NCBI RefSeq assembly: GCF_905404315.1
Contig: NC_066304.1
Span: 186,001-250,000 of the forward strand
Length of the DNA: 64,000 nt
Reading direction: 5' to 3'
DNA from: Leptidea sinapis
Lineage: Eukaryota; Arthropoda; Insecta; Lepidoptera; Pieridae
Positions 21,870-32,960 of this stretch are shown here, piece after piece. The position numbers and the translations under genes were made by a program. The first letter of the stretch is position 1. Each line of letters begins with the position of its first letter. Below the pieces are notes generated by a model. That model saw only the letters and a list, made by a program, of their open reading frames with translations, did not search any database and was not told where the DNA came from.

Positions 21870-21985
21870 ATGGCATAAAGGCATTTATTTTCTCAAAATT
21901 GATTCCTTTAGAATTCTTTTTGATGTCATTTCTTATACTACTAGATACTACTACCGCTTCGGAAACAAAGCTAAATGTATCGATA
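21870..21985 (-). repeat. LINE 3' UTR scrap, reverse
   Basis: 'gattcctttagaattctttt' and 'tactaccgcttcggaaacaa' are the reverse complement of the LINE 3' end at 56440-56635. Identity is very high over about 80 bp, which suggests recent copies. Confidence 0.75.
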
Positions 21986-22844
21986 TATCACTTACTAACC
22001 CTTTATGTTAACCGTGGGCTCCTAATATTTTTCACTGGTGTTCTCTTCAAGATGTTCTGTGATGTGTTGTCAGGTCTTCCTCAAAAGCACAGTACACTTT
22101 CCACCGGCAACTAGCCGTGGTAGCCCTCGTCATTCATTCATTTGTTGTTCACATTTTCGCCTTTACGGTTTGCAGAACCTCACGTTCTTCACTCCACTTC
22201 ATGGATTTTCGTAAGTAAAAATGTCCATGATTCAACCGTGTACGTATGGACCGCGGTTATTTGATTGTTATTTTTTATGTCAAAATTGTTCAAATTTCCC
22301 ACACGTAATTTAATATAAAGTTCAGTCTCTTTCGTTAGATCTACGAAAAATATGTCCGCTGACCGACACGGGCTCGCGCAGAAGACAGAAGGTAATCTAT
22401 TTTTGGCGTCGCGAAATTAGTTAATAACACGCATAGTCCTTTCACTTAGGACTTCATTTGAAGAGCAATGACTCCTTCCTATTCAAATCGGACTACATAT
22501 TGCGATAGCGTAAAAAACCCTGGATAATATGACTTTAGCGAACTTTTTAATTTATGAAATAATATGCTTTGAATTAAATATGAATTATTAATGATTGTAT
22601 TTTAGGTGTTAATTATTTTTAAGAAGTGTATATCAATGTATTGTACTGTATATAAAGGATGTGGAAATTATTTCTCTTTTTTCTTTCTCCTATTTTGTCC
22701 TTTTAGTTTCCAAAGAGAGTGGATTACAAATGAGGATTAGTGATCAATCACTTGGAGTGATGTTATGATTTTTTACATAAAATACCTTATTATTTTGGTA
22801 TTATTATTAGTAATTTTGGGTATTTACTAGTCTGTAGTCCAAAA
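21986..22844. other. No gene recognised
   Basis: Intergenic. The 22.37-22.42 kb part is slightly GC-rich without a convincing frame. Confidence 0.4.
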
Positions 22845-23290
22845 ATTACGTCATATGATGGGTGGGGGGATAGAAATGTGACATTGTGTGACAAGGTACA
22901 AGGCGGGGTCAAAAGCTTTATTACTTCATATTTTAAAAATATCAGTTATGGGATAAATAATAGACAGGCATGCCTGAGATTCCGAGGAAGAGATGGTCTG
23001 CAGTTGGGGGCCCCGCTAATCCTCTACGAACTCCTGGTGCTAAAGTGTGTTACTGTCCTCTCAGCGTTTGGTGAATGAAATAATGAATCGCGTCACACCG
23101 TGTGCGAATAGGTAGTTGACCACAAATAAATTATTAATTGATATGCGTGGACTAACACCAGAAGGGAGGGGGTTTTACAAGCGTGGCTACCTGTGACAAG
23201 GACGGCGAAGGGTCAAAAAAACCATAAAATTGTGTGAATTAATGGATGGTCACGTCTTTTTTGTAACTAAACTGCTCCTACTAAATAAAA
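22845..23290. repeat. G-rich transposon remnant
   Basis: 'aattacgtcatatgatgggt' followed by a G-rich run and 'gtgacaaggtacaaggcggg', then 'gaagggagggggttttacaa' and 'ctgtgacaaggacgg'. I associate this mix of GTGACAAGG, GGGGG and TACGTCAT words with a common lepidopteran DNA repeat. Boundaries are not defined. Confidence 0.4.
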
Positions 23291-23678
23291 TAAAATATAT
23301 TATGGGGATCAATTTTTACTACGAGATAATTAATTTATCCGTATTGCCGTCATTTTGCACACCATTCCTGCATAAGTCCCTCAATATCCGGTGTAAGCGT
23401 AAGTAGTAGCAATGTAAGGTATGTATATATGACGACCACTATAGCCAAGTGGTTAGTGACCCTGCCTACTGAGCTAAAGGTCCCGGGTTCGAATCCCGGT
23501 AGGTACAAACCTAATGAATGTTTGTTTCCGAGTCATGGATGTTTATAAGTATTTATGTATGTTTAAGTAAGTACAGGGTGGCGCAATAGAACGTGCATAT
23601 TTAAAATATTGATTAAAAAATAAATACAAAAGGTATAGTTAAAATAAAACTGAGGTATTATTAAGAAATAACTGAAGT

Positions 23679-24421
23679 TTATTTTTTAAAATTAACATCG
23701 TCTAAATGATGACCCTCTCTACGACGACACTCCTCTAATCGCAAACGGTAGTTATTGAAAACTTTCTTCAGTAATGCTGGTGTAATTGCTGCCATTTCAC
23801 CACGGATATTCTCCTTGAGCTGATCGATGTTTTTCGGATTATTGCTGTAGACTTTGTTCTTGAGGTATCCCCACAAAAAAAAGTCAGGAGGCGTCACGTC
23901 TGGACTACGTGGGGGCCATGGGATATCACCTCTTTTCGAAATCAGTCTGCCAGGGAACATCTGTTTCACAACCGCCATGGAGTCATTTGATGTGTGACAG
24001 GTAGCTCCGTCTTGTTGAAACCAAGTCCTAGAATTCACTATTCTTGAATTTTCAAGCTCTGGAGCCAAAAAACCTTCCAACATCGCAACATAGCGTTCGG
24101 TATTAACAGTGACGTTTTGCCCCCGCGCATTTTCAAAGAAAAACGGTCCAATTATTCCTCTACCAGAGATTGCTGCCCATACTGTCACTTTAGGACTATG
24201 CAGTGGTTTCTGGTGCTTGAGTTTGGGATTCTCACTGTTCCAGTAACGACAATTTTGACGGTTTACGAACCCATTGATATGGAAGTGGGCCTCATCTGAG
24301 AAAAGGATATTGTAAAAATTGGAAAATCGATTAAGCATTTCATTAGCAAATGCGAGCCTTGCTCCGAAGTCAGACTCTTTCAAATCTTGTGTTAACTGCA
24401 GCTTGTAAGGATGCAGTTTAA
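23679..24421 (-). pseudogene. Transposase C-terminal part, DDD catalytic domain
   Basis: The frame starts upstream of its first Met (24383): LHPYKLQLTQDLKESD is readable from 24421. It contains the three catalytic acidic residues of the IS630-Tc1-mariner family: ILFSDEAHFHING, then WFQQDGATCHT, then SPDVTPPDFFLWGYLKNKVY. By my count 41 residues separate the second and third Asp, the DD41D spacing reported for the rosa group. The frame is open to its natural end (HHLDDVNFKK, stop at 23679). The catalytic part looks intact; the gene is broken only by the LINE insertion and a frameshift in the N-terminal part. Confidence 0.88.
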
Positions 24422-24500
24422 TAATAATAATAATAAATCTTTATTTCAAGTATCATGACTCATATTAATTGTTAGTAATACAGCAAACTTATTTTCTATG

Positions 24501-26129
24501 TTATGTGTTGCTCGCAATCATCTTTAGAATGCTGTTGGTACTGCCCCGTACTCTGCTCACCAGGGATCCACATCTTTTGCGTACAGTCGCATAAAAACAG
24601 TCGACCCGTGCTTCCGCGAACATCCCTGATGCGCTACAAAATCGGGGCAGCCCCATCAGCACCCTGAAAGCATTGTTATATTGAACACGAAGCGCGTTGT
24701 AGGATTTTTGGGTGTATATGGCCCACAGGTTGCACGTGTATAAAGTTGTACAAAAGGCTCTGAACAGCGTAATCTTGACGCTGTTTGAGCAACGCACGAA
24801 TCTGCGAGCCAGCATATTCGCTCTCACCGACAACGCCCTCCGTTCTCTCTCGATTTCCGTGTCATCCCTGAGGTCGGAAGTCAACATATGACCAAGATAT
24901 TTAAACGTAGATACTCTCTCCAACGCTGTACCATTCAGCATTTCAGGTGGTACTTTATTTGGTGTTTTACCACCGGCCTCAAAGACCATCACTTTACTTT
25001 TTCTAGCGTTATAGGCAAGACCATGTCCTCCCACATAAGCCTCAAATATGGCCATCAGTTGTCTGAGACCACAAATAGACGCAATGAGCAGCACCATGTC
25101 GTCTGCGTAGCTTATATTGTTGACACAAGTTCCGTCTATGAAGCAGCCGACCCTGGTGCCACTGAGCTCGTCAATCAAATCATTTACATATAGGTTGAAG
25201 AGCGTTGATGAGCTCAATCCTCCCTGCCTCACCCCGCACTCCAACCCATATGGACGTGACAAGACTCCCGCCCATCTGACATGGCTGATCTGGTTTTCAT
25301 ACCAAAATTTGAAAATATTGATTATCTCAGAAGGTATTCCAACCTCTCCCATTTTTTGCCATAAGATATCGTATGAAACCAGATCAAACGCCTTCGACAA
25401 GTCAAGAAAACAGGCATAAACTGGAGTCTTGCGCTTAGTATAGTATGTGACAGCACTCTTAACACACAGTATAGCACTCTCTGTAGACAATCCAGGTCGA
25501 AATCCAAACTGGTTGTCATGAGGCTTTATAAACTTATTTAATTGGATATTAAGCATGCTGTCAAACACCTTTGAGATGACCGTAGCCAATGAAATTGGTC
25601 TATAGTTGTTTTTATCAGCCAGGTCGCTGGTTTTGTTTTTTACAATAGGCAAAACTATTGTACGTATGATCTCGTCTGGCATAAAACTATGACTCACACA
25701 AAAGCTGTACAGCATTGACAAAACCCTGGGAAGATGTGGCCCAGCGTATTGAAGATGCTCAATGCTCAGTCCGTCATGGCCTGGAGATTTACCTCTGATC
25801 ATATGTTTGATGGTATGTGCTATTTCTTTACACTTGAAATTGATACCAATTTCCATGTTGGACTGAACATTGAGCACCGATTCAGAAGTCTCCCGTAGCG
25901 GCTTAACACGAAAGTGGTCCATAAACATATTAGATATAGTTTCAGGCTCACACACGCCACCAACGCTCACAGGGAGGGACGGCTTACTGTTCATTCTATT
26001 GGTATTCTTCCAAAACCCGCGAAAATCATTTTTCGAATGGTGCGAAGCTAGAATATCCATTTTAATTGGATTCTGACGGTTTTGACACCATTTTAAACGA
26101 GATTTGAAAATTCTTCTAGCCTCGCACAT
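24501..26129 (-). pseudogene. LINE reverse transcriptase frame, intact domain
   Basis: This 542-codon frame carries the whole RT: GKSPGHDGLSIEHLQYAGPH, NNYRPISLATVISKVFDSML, FGFRPGLSTESAILC, CFLDLSKAFDLVSYDILW (motif A), GVRQGGLSSSTLFNLYVNDL (motif B), ISYADDMVLLI (motif C, YADD kept) and FKYLGHMLTSD, then a C-terminal domain rich in Arg and Cys. No stop or frameshift interrupts it. The normal single protein would join it to the endonuclease frame. Here the two overlap by 37 bp in different frames near 26110, so a single-base indel separates them. This is the best-preserved polymerase in the window. Confidence 0.88.
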
Positions 26130-27244
26130 TTCCCTATAAACATATCCCGAGGTTGGCTTCCCATACCACAGCCACCACCGAAACTTTTACCTTGCCTCCC
26201 CGTGCTTACGGCTACATGCTTATTCCAGCCTATCACTCTCTTTTTGGCTACACGGTACATACTCTTTCGACCCGCCCCAGAAGCCTCAACTAAAGCTTTA
26301 ACGATGTCACTGTACAACTTAGTTATGGCATTTCTATGCTCAGAGTCGTTACAAGTATGGTCACAGCAATACTGAAGCCCATGTGGGAAGTCAATTAGTC
26401 TTAGCCTTTCATGACATTCCCTCTGGTATGTATTTATTTGCACTTGGCTTCTCTCTCCCCAATAAACCTCATTTAGAGAGGTATTTTTACAAACTGTCTT
26501 TGGTAATAACACGTTTAAATTACATTCTACGACCAGAGGAAAGTGGTCAGACCATAATTCATCATATAATACATAAACGTTACTCACAGAGTCAAGAGCG
26601 GCTTTAGTAGTTAAACAATGATCGAGCCACCGCTTGGATCCGTGAGCTTCACTTATAAATGTATATGTCTCGGACCGTAAACCTAATATCTCAGTATCAA
26701 CACAAGTCCACTCTTGTTCTAAGCAGAACTGAGTAAGTTCATGGTAAAACCGCTCAAAAGGGTGTGCATTGTAGTCCCCAAGTATGTATACGTAGTTTTC
26801 CCCATAACTGTCAATAATAGCACTTACCGAACTTAGTACGTCCGTAAAATCCATTAGGTTTGCAAGTGGATCCGTAGGCATATATACACTCATCACTACG
26901 ATCGATTTCTCTTGTAACACTACTTTGATAGCGCAAATACGCGGGTTATTACACTGAATAACGGACACATTTTGAAAAACACTACGCTTCCACAACAGCG
27001 CAACGCCTCCGTATGGTCTCCCACGTAGAATACCAGTAGACGTGTCTATCGCAGATACTCCTGTGGAGCTGAAGTCCTCGCTTATTGTGTCAAGGAAACA
27101 AAGCTCCTCCTTGAGCAACCAGCATTCTTGTAAAGCGATTAAATATGAGGATTTACATAGCTCACGAATACATTGTGCAGAACGCTTTACATTCTTACAA
27201 TTAAATGAAACAAATTTACATGTTATGTTTTTATCCATTGACAA
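26093..27244 (-). pseudogene. LINE AP-like endonuclease frame
   Basis: This 383-codon frame begins MSMDKNITCKFVSFNCKNVK, the usual N-terminal 'FNCxN' block of apurinic-like endonucleases. It continues with ALQECWLL (catalytic Glu), GGVALLWKRS, VMSVYMPTDP, YILGDYNAHPF (the D-N pair), KRWLDHCLTT and the final SDHFPLVVEC (catalytic Asp-His). All expected active-site blocks are present. The linker region follows until the frame shifts near 26110. In an active element this domain nicks target DNA to prime reverse transcription. Confidence 0.88.
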
Positions 27245-27255
27245 TAGGCAGGCCG

Positions 27256-27574
27256 TTAAGTTCCAAGTTTAAAATTCGTTGCAAACTTCGTCTCGATAAG
27301 TGTAAGACAGACGATCTCTTGCGAGTAGACATTTGTGGATCTCCTCGTACAGACTGCATAACTCTCTCAATATTGTTGCTTGTGGTTTAAACGTTGAACC
27401 AGTCTCTTCAAAACGCTGTACCCATATTTTAATTAAATTAGCACTAGGAGCTTCACTAATTTGCCGTAGTCCATATTCAGAACAATATAAAAGCCTAGTA
27501 ACGATGTATGAACGAGAGATCTCGTAAAATGCGCGCACGCAAAATGCGCGACGCTTCCCGTCGAAGTGACTCAT
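27256..27574 (-). pseudogene. Transposase N-terminal part, helix-turn-helix
   Basis: The Met at 27574 opens MSHFDGKRRAFCVRAFYEIS, then GLRQISEAPSANLIKIWVQR and FEETGSTFKP, the paired-type HTH DNA-binding region of this transposase group. After about 27383 the frame shifts. The alternative minus-strand frame then gives MSTRKRSSVLHLSRRSLQRI up to the LINE boundary, and the homologous text resumes at 24421 (LHPYK). One frameshift near 27383 plus the LINE insertion inactivate the gene. Confidence 0.82.
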
Positions 27575-27785
27575 AGTGACTAAAACTCCATGATCCCGCC
27601 TACCCAACGAGGCAGACTCCCCCCGCCCGCGCACTTTCTACCCCGCGAAAAAAGATGATGCAATATGCATGTTCTATTGCGCCACCCTGTATATTGTATT
27701 AAATATATCAGTGTCTTGTAACCAAAGTACAGGCTATGCCTAGTTTGGGGCAAGATAATTTGTGTAAGTGTGTCAATATTTGTTT

Positions 27786-28058
27786 ATTTATTATATATTG
27801 ACACGAAAGTGGGTCAGGGATTGGAAATAATACTCCGCTTATAGGAACGAGTCTTTGTTTGCGTTCACTTGCCGGTCTGCCGCTGTTCCTCTTGTGGGCG
27901 GCAGTACCTTCAACGCGTCACACTGCACCGAACACTAGGTCTCTTCTACCTTCTTCTTTTTGGAAGACTTCCACTTTTCACTACTTCTTTTCTTCTTCTT
28001 CTTCTCTTCTTCTTCTTCTCTTCTTCTTCTTCTCTTCTTCTTCTTCTTTGAGTCAGAA
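27786..28058. repeat. CTT-rich microsatellite and flank
   Basis: 27983-28049 is an almost pure run of (CTT)n with CTC interruptions every 15 bp or so ('cttcttcttcttctcttctt'). On the minus strand it would code Glu/Lys/Arg repeats. It abuts the end of the gag-like frame. Confidence 0.85.
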
Positions 28059-28330
28059 CTAGAACTCCTGTCGACGCACTTGCTCCTCCTGTCGGCGCGC
28101 TTGTTCCTCTTGCAAGCCCCGCAGCTGCTCCTCCTGTCGGCGCGCTTGCTCTTGCATCATGGCGGCCATCTGCTGCATGAGCGCGGTGATGTGTACGGCA
28201 GGAGCCTGCGGTGCTGACACGGTCGCACTGAGTCCAGAGCCGGATGCTTTTTGTGACTCGTCCTCTGCCGCTGCAGCTGCTCCCGCTCGCGTGGTCACTC
28301 CCTTCTCGTTCCTGGGCACTAATCATCTTT
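28059..28330 (-). CDS. Gag-like coiled-coil frame, probably from an LTR retrotransposon
   Basis: The minus-strand 86-codon frame starts MPRNEKGVTTRAGAAAAAED and has an Ala/Ser-rich start, the helix ITALMQQMAAMMQEQARRQE, and then a repeated QEEQARRQEEQ coiled coil ending at a stop beside the CTT microsatellite. GC content and third-position bias are well above the flanks. The TRAG/TRS-type start followed by a Met/Gln-rich helix resembles the N-terminus of gypsy-type gag proteins. I see no protease, RT or clear LTRs nearby. It may instead be a host exon; I would not name it. The overlapping frame at 27946-28377 is a shadow. Confidence 0.4.
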
Positions 28331-28540
28331 CCAATCCGATTTCGGGTGACAATCATCTTGCACGGAATTAGTGGCACATTAATATTTCCTTATTGTTTAG
28401 AATTCCATCGTCAGAACTGATCGGTGATCGATGAAGATGCAATATGGACTCGGCCTTTTTCTGCCCCAGTGAGGAGATACAGGAACAAGGGGTAAGTAGG
28501 CCAACACCGTAGGTTCAAATCATATGGTTATTATCTTACA
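28331..28540. other. No gene recognised
   Basis: Short spacer between the gag-like frame and repeat R1. Confidence 0.35.
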
Positions 28541-28700
28541 TTTATACGCAGATAGAGCCTGTTGCTGCAAGACAACCGATGGAAACAGGCCTGGTTTATT
28601 ACGTTAGTGTGCGTGACAAGCTACGTCTTACACTCGCGATTTCTTTGATTGTCTTTTTTGTGTTAGTGTGTGTGCGTAGCTCAAAATAGAGGTTAACTGA
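28541..28700 (+). repeat. Dispersed repeat R1, copy 2
   Basis: Has the same 'agctacgtcttacactcgcg' core as 16354-16510, preceded by 'gatagagcctgttgctgcaa' and followed by 'gttagtgtgtgtgcgtagct'. Confidence 0.6.
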
Positions 28701-30998
28701 CAACCTCAATTTTTCTCGACGTTTTCACAGCTATCACAGTCTATATACACGTATTAATGATCTAGGGCTATCGTACAGTATAAGAATAAAAAGTTAAAAT
28801 TACATAGCTGACTGCCAACCTTCGCTAGTTGGAGAGGCACGCGAAGAAGAAGGTTATTGTATCTGTATTGTTCACGAAGCGGAGAATACTAGCTATAGCG
28901 ATCATACGAGGCGAAGCCGAGGGCCTCAGTACACCCGAATTTCAATTTCGTAATTTAGTCCATTTCAATATTCATATATTTTTGTTCAAAATACTATTTT
29001 AAATAACTTATTGTACGTCGAAATCTACCATACGAAATACATGTCTCGGACTTGAAAATGGCGAGCACACCAAATTCGCGGGACTCTTTTTTTAAATAAA
29101 AAATACTAATGGTGCTGAAGGCGGTCGCTTCATTGCTTTGAGGTATTATTTAGAAAGTCTTATCACAGATTATAGTGACAAAAGTTTTTTTACAATTACT
29201 GGGATCATTTAAGAGTATATCCATAGATTTCTCCTGATTTAGACATAAATTTAATGTATACAGGTACACACAGTGCTATATAATATACGAGGAAAATATA
29301 CAACAAATTGTTTCAGCATCATATTATAAATTACAATTATAATATCAATTCAACAATCAAGTGACGTACAAATTACCTATTCAACTAAAACGAGTATTTG
29401 TCCTTCTGGTTTTAGTTTAAATTATTTTTTTAATTAAAATGTCTGATTGATATACCTAAATGAAATTTAATGGCAAAAATCTATGAAATATTAGGTCTGT
29501 GGAAAAGGAATTCTTATAACTAGTAATAAACGCAAAGTGCATACTATATGCAGTATATATTACAGTATAATGGTCCAGGATTTAATCAAGTCGGAATGAA
29601 AAATGCCTGCGGAACCCCCGCGCACCTCACAACGCAACGCGGTGGGGTAACCGTACCGTCAGCATATTCACGTGCGTTTATTATTTCTCATAGTATTTTA
29701 TCATTTTCTTGTCCGGAATTCTTGGTAGGATATCTTATATGATAAGAAGTGACACGACATACACATATTTCCTGACGCTAAGTATAACGTTTTGCCCATT
29801 ACAACGCAAGGCCGCTTTTGGATTTTTTAAAAACTTACCCAGAATTCTATGCGGCGTCGCGTTTTTTTGTGAATCCTTGAAAACAAATATGTTTAGTCTC
29901 AGGACCCCTTTTCACTAGCTCGTTCTATTATTATTAAAATATAAATTCAATCTTGCGTCCCGTGCGTTGGTTACGAACATTATGAGTCAACGTTTTAAAA
30001 AGATCCATGCTAGCCCCAAAAAGAAAAGTACAGCGATAAGCCGTGAGACATACTGGTAACACACCGGACTGCCAAAGGATAGTCGTTATTGGCTATGGCC
30101 TTATTAAAAAAATATTGCGATATTGTTGTCTTTCTGTATAATATGATGTAGGAAATAAAATAAATGAGAAAGTATAGTTAAGTTAAGGCTTTTTATTGCT
30201 TATTGAAAACTTGATTCTTATACGTGCACACAATAATTGATCAAAGTATTATTCATTCTGGTTCACTTGGAATATGTCCTAAACTGTTTGTAAGTAATGT
30301 CATCAAACAATTTTCTATAATATAGTGTTCTATTCACAATGACAAATCCATGTAGCAGTATTAAAACATGGACTGATTACTCCGGTTACAAATAGTTTCT
30401 TTAGATCTTGTTTCCGATTTTTGAGTTCACTTTTTATTTAGTTTACTTTTACGCAGTCGGGTTTTTCATGTTATTTTTTGTTAATTTTATTTTCCATCAC
30501 TGTTATGATTTCGAAAATAAGACTCCGGAAATGCACGGCAAGTTCAATTATTGTAAATAAAGTTTTGTTTTTAATTATTAATAAATAATGCTTTTGCGCA
30601 CCGTACTAGGGTTGAAACGTAAAGGGTTGCAGTAATGAGTTGAGAATGAAATACGGGGCCCACCCCTTACGGGTATATTCGTACTGTACGAGTATGGGCA
30701 TGCATATCTACGATTATTTAGACATATTTAGTGGCAAGTTTAGAAGCTTATATACTACTACATAATGTATGTATTTCATAAAATATCATATGAAATTATT
30801 AAATTCGTGTTATGACACGAATGAATGTACCTGCATGTCACCTGACGGTAAGTGGTCACCTTTGGCCATGCTGAATTCAATGCAAGAAAAATCACGCCTC
30901 ATAATTTGACAGGTGACCTTAGTTCTGCCATACGTACCTACCTGAATAAGTTTGGTCATTTAAACAGGCACGTTGGCAGCTTCATCGACACCTTCATT
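28701..30998. other. No gene recognised (2.3 kb)
   Basis: Intergenic. The frames at 29548-29742 and 29709-29918 show no family signal. There are short CG-rich words at 28910-28930 and 30600-30700 only. Confidence 0.4.
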
Positions 30999-31495
30999 TC
31001 AGCCGAAAGATGTCCACTGCTAAACAATGGGCTCCCCCAAAGATCTCCACGACGGTCGGTCCTGCGCTGCCCTCATCCAACAAATTTCGGCGATCTTGAC
31101 CAGATCATCCATCTTGGGGGTCTACCAACACTGCGTCTTCCGCTACGTGGTCGCCATTCGAGGACTTTACTGCCCCAACCGCCATCTGTCCGTCGAGCTA
31201 TGTACCCTACCCACTGCCACTTCACTATCACGTTCAACCAAAGTGGTTCTCTTACTAATCTCCAAACTTCTGATTCGATCTTGCTGGGAAACATCGAGCA
31301 TAGCCCTCTCCATTGTCCTCTGAGCGACCTTGAGCTTTCTCATAAAGCCCACAGCTTGCCACCTTGTCTGCGTTCTGTATGTTATCACTGACTACACACA
31401 CTGGTTAAAAACCTTCGTCTTGCGACACTGATACTTGGGACGAGAAGATTTTACATAGATTCCTGAACGTTGCCCATCCGAGTTGGATTCGACGA
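30999..31495 (-). pseudogene. C-terminal remnant of an RTE/Proto2-like LINE RT, reverse
   Basis: Two minus frames are readable. 31167-31388 gives TRWQAVGFMRKLKVAQRTME then RAMLDVSQQDRIRS. 31073-31294 gives KWQWVGYIARRTDGGWGSKV then LEWRPRSGRRSVGRPPRW. The last bases read QQWTSFG-type codons with a premature TAG before the stop at 30999. The WxWxGxIARRTDxxW block is the RTE-like C-terminus, as at 17405-17671. Frames are broken at least twice. Confidence 0.8.
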
Positions 31496-32654
31496 GTGAC
31501 CTCTTTCGAGAAATTGGACCAGCCTGTCTGGATTATTTTTCTAAAGTAGAAGTACTCGTCAATAATATCGAGAGTACACTAAGTTCCACGTGTAAACTAA
31601 GTTCAAATTGTTCTTATCGCATTCAATGGTGGAATCAGCCCTTAGTTTTTTCTCAATGTTGTTTAAAATGTTTCACTCAAGCCGGTAGCGTATAGGTATG
31701 TATCATATTACATCGCTAATCGCATCGTAATCCAAGATATTAACTATTACAGCACTAGTACGGTCGTTAGCGTTCATGTTACGCCGGTTATGTTGGCTTT
31801 TGTACCTCATCAACTTTTATGTATGTAGTGTTTAGATAACAAAACATTATTAATTTCTTCGGTTAACACACTTAATTTTTGAACATATATTCTCCAATCA
31901 CAGAGCAATAAATATCATGATTCAAAGCACAATTCAAAGAGTATAAGTTACGCAGACAAGCCGATCTTTTTAACCTAAATGTTTGCATTACATAGTTTCA
32001 TAATTGGATTACAATTACCTATCTTTATTGGGAAATACATAACTAAATTAATAGATACATATTAAGAATGATTTTCAATGTCAGGTAAAGAAAATGCACA
32101 TACAAAATAACTTCGTCTTCATGGCAAAATGAGAACATTCTTTGCCTCACAGCTGCAATGAATGGTAGGCATTTTACTATTATTTGATATTATGTCACAT
32201 CAACGTTATCCATCTGTTTTAGGTCAAAGAGAGTTCAGAAAAACAGCTGATAAGGGTTGCGGCATGCATAGTTTTTGGGAAAACTTAACACTTTAAATAT
32301 TGTATTAAAATATAATTCTAATACATTTCTATCTTCACATAGTCATTAGAGATGACCCAAGGAATGTCTGATTCAAAGCATAGTATACCCATAAAGATTC
32401 ACCGTGTATACGCATATATAATAATATGGTTCTAATTAGTATGAAGCTGCAATGTAGATTAAAATAAAACTTTTTTCACATGACGCCTGGTCATTCATGA
32501 TTTAAAAAACGTGCAAGATTGATTTTAATTTGTTTATTCATTCAGTAAAAATTTATCCGGCGAAAGTAAAGATCATTGAACTTTATCATACATCTCACAT
32601 AAGTATCATATATTGAAAATCAGAGTATTTTAGATGAGGATTTCCAGCATGAAA
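31496..32654. other. No gene recognised
   Basis: AT-rich, featureless at my resolution. Confidence 0.4.
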
Positions 32655-32659
32655 CTAAG

Positions 32660-32960
32660 TCAAAGTCAAATAGACTTTATTCAATATGGCTTAAAATAAG
32701 CGCTTTTAAATCGTCATTATAAATATTTCTTTTAAATTAGTAAATCTACTCTAAATTGAGCTCGTAAGAAGAACATACAAGAATCTCATCGGCCACTCTC
32801 TACAAACAAATAGAGTATTTTACAATAGCTGTAATATACATTACAAATTAGTTTGTAACGCAACAGAAATGGCTTGCAACAATAGAAATAATGTGCACTT
32901 AAAAGTAATAGATAATTGCGTATTATTATACAATCTAATTAATCTAATTCTAGTTACAAT
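32660..32960 (-). repeat. LINE 3' UTR, reverse, followed by a second repeat scrap
   Basis: 'aagtcaaagtcaaatagact' at 32660 is the reverse form of the common LINE tail ending in (TTGACT)n. A separate scrap near 32870-32955 ('aataatgtgcacttaaaagt', 'aattgcgtatta') recurs at about 54450-54490 beside 'accgacttcaaaaa'. Confidence 0.6.

Larger units (their letters stand above)
24422..27255 (-). mobile_element. Non-LTR retrotransposon (EN + RT) inserted in the transposase gene
   Basis: The minus-strand LINE has an AP-like endonuclease frame and an RT frame. It ends at its 3' side in a (TTA)n tail, seen on the + strand as 'taataataataataataaat' at 24422. Its 5' boundary is about 27255, where transposase codons (SRRSLQRILNLEL) resume. 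The joining sequence CTTAA at both edges suggests a short target duplication. It lacks an ORF1 (gag-like) frame, so it is probably 5'-truncated within the element or belongs to a clade with a short 5' region. It resembles the CR1/Rex1/Daphne group; the clade is unproven. Confidence 0.87.
23574..27689 (-). mobile_element. Tc1/mariner transposon (DD41D, rosa-like), itself interrupted by a LINE
   Basis: Terminal inverted repeats of 25 bp begin 'cagggtggcgcaatagaac' and differ at one position between ends. The element is flanked by TA on both sides (23572-23573 and 27690-27691), the hallmark duplication of this superfamily. Transposase-coding pieces lie just inside each end on the minus strand. 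A LINE of about 2.8 kb sits between them. Without the LINE the element would be about 1.3 kb, a normal length. Confidence 0.92.
23431..27785 (+). mobile_element. tRNA-derived SINE, split by a nested transposon
   Basis: The SINE is in two pieces, 23431-23573 and 27690-27785. The left piece has RNA polymerase III promoter boxes: A box TAGCCAAGTGG (about 23452) and B box GGTTCGAATCC (about 23486), followed by a tRNA-unrelated body. The right piece continues with 'acaggctatgcctagtttgg' and 'gataatttgtgtaagtgtgt'. Removing 23574-27689 and one TA rejoins the SINE. A reverse partial copy lies at 11551-11690. Confidence 0.85.

Noticed and set aside
23450..23510. Possible functional tRNA gene (clear A and B boxes)
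   Set aside because: The acceptor-stem halves do not pair and the sequence continues into a SINE body; it is a SINE head.
27946..28377. 143-codon minus-strand frame with Arg/Glu/Lys runs
   Set aside because: Different frame from the gag-like coiled coil; the run is the translated CTT microsatellite.
30852..31391. 179-codon + strand open frame
   Set aside because: Pro/Leu-rich shadow of the minus-strand RTE-like remnant over most of its length.
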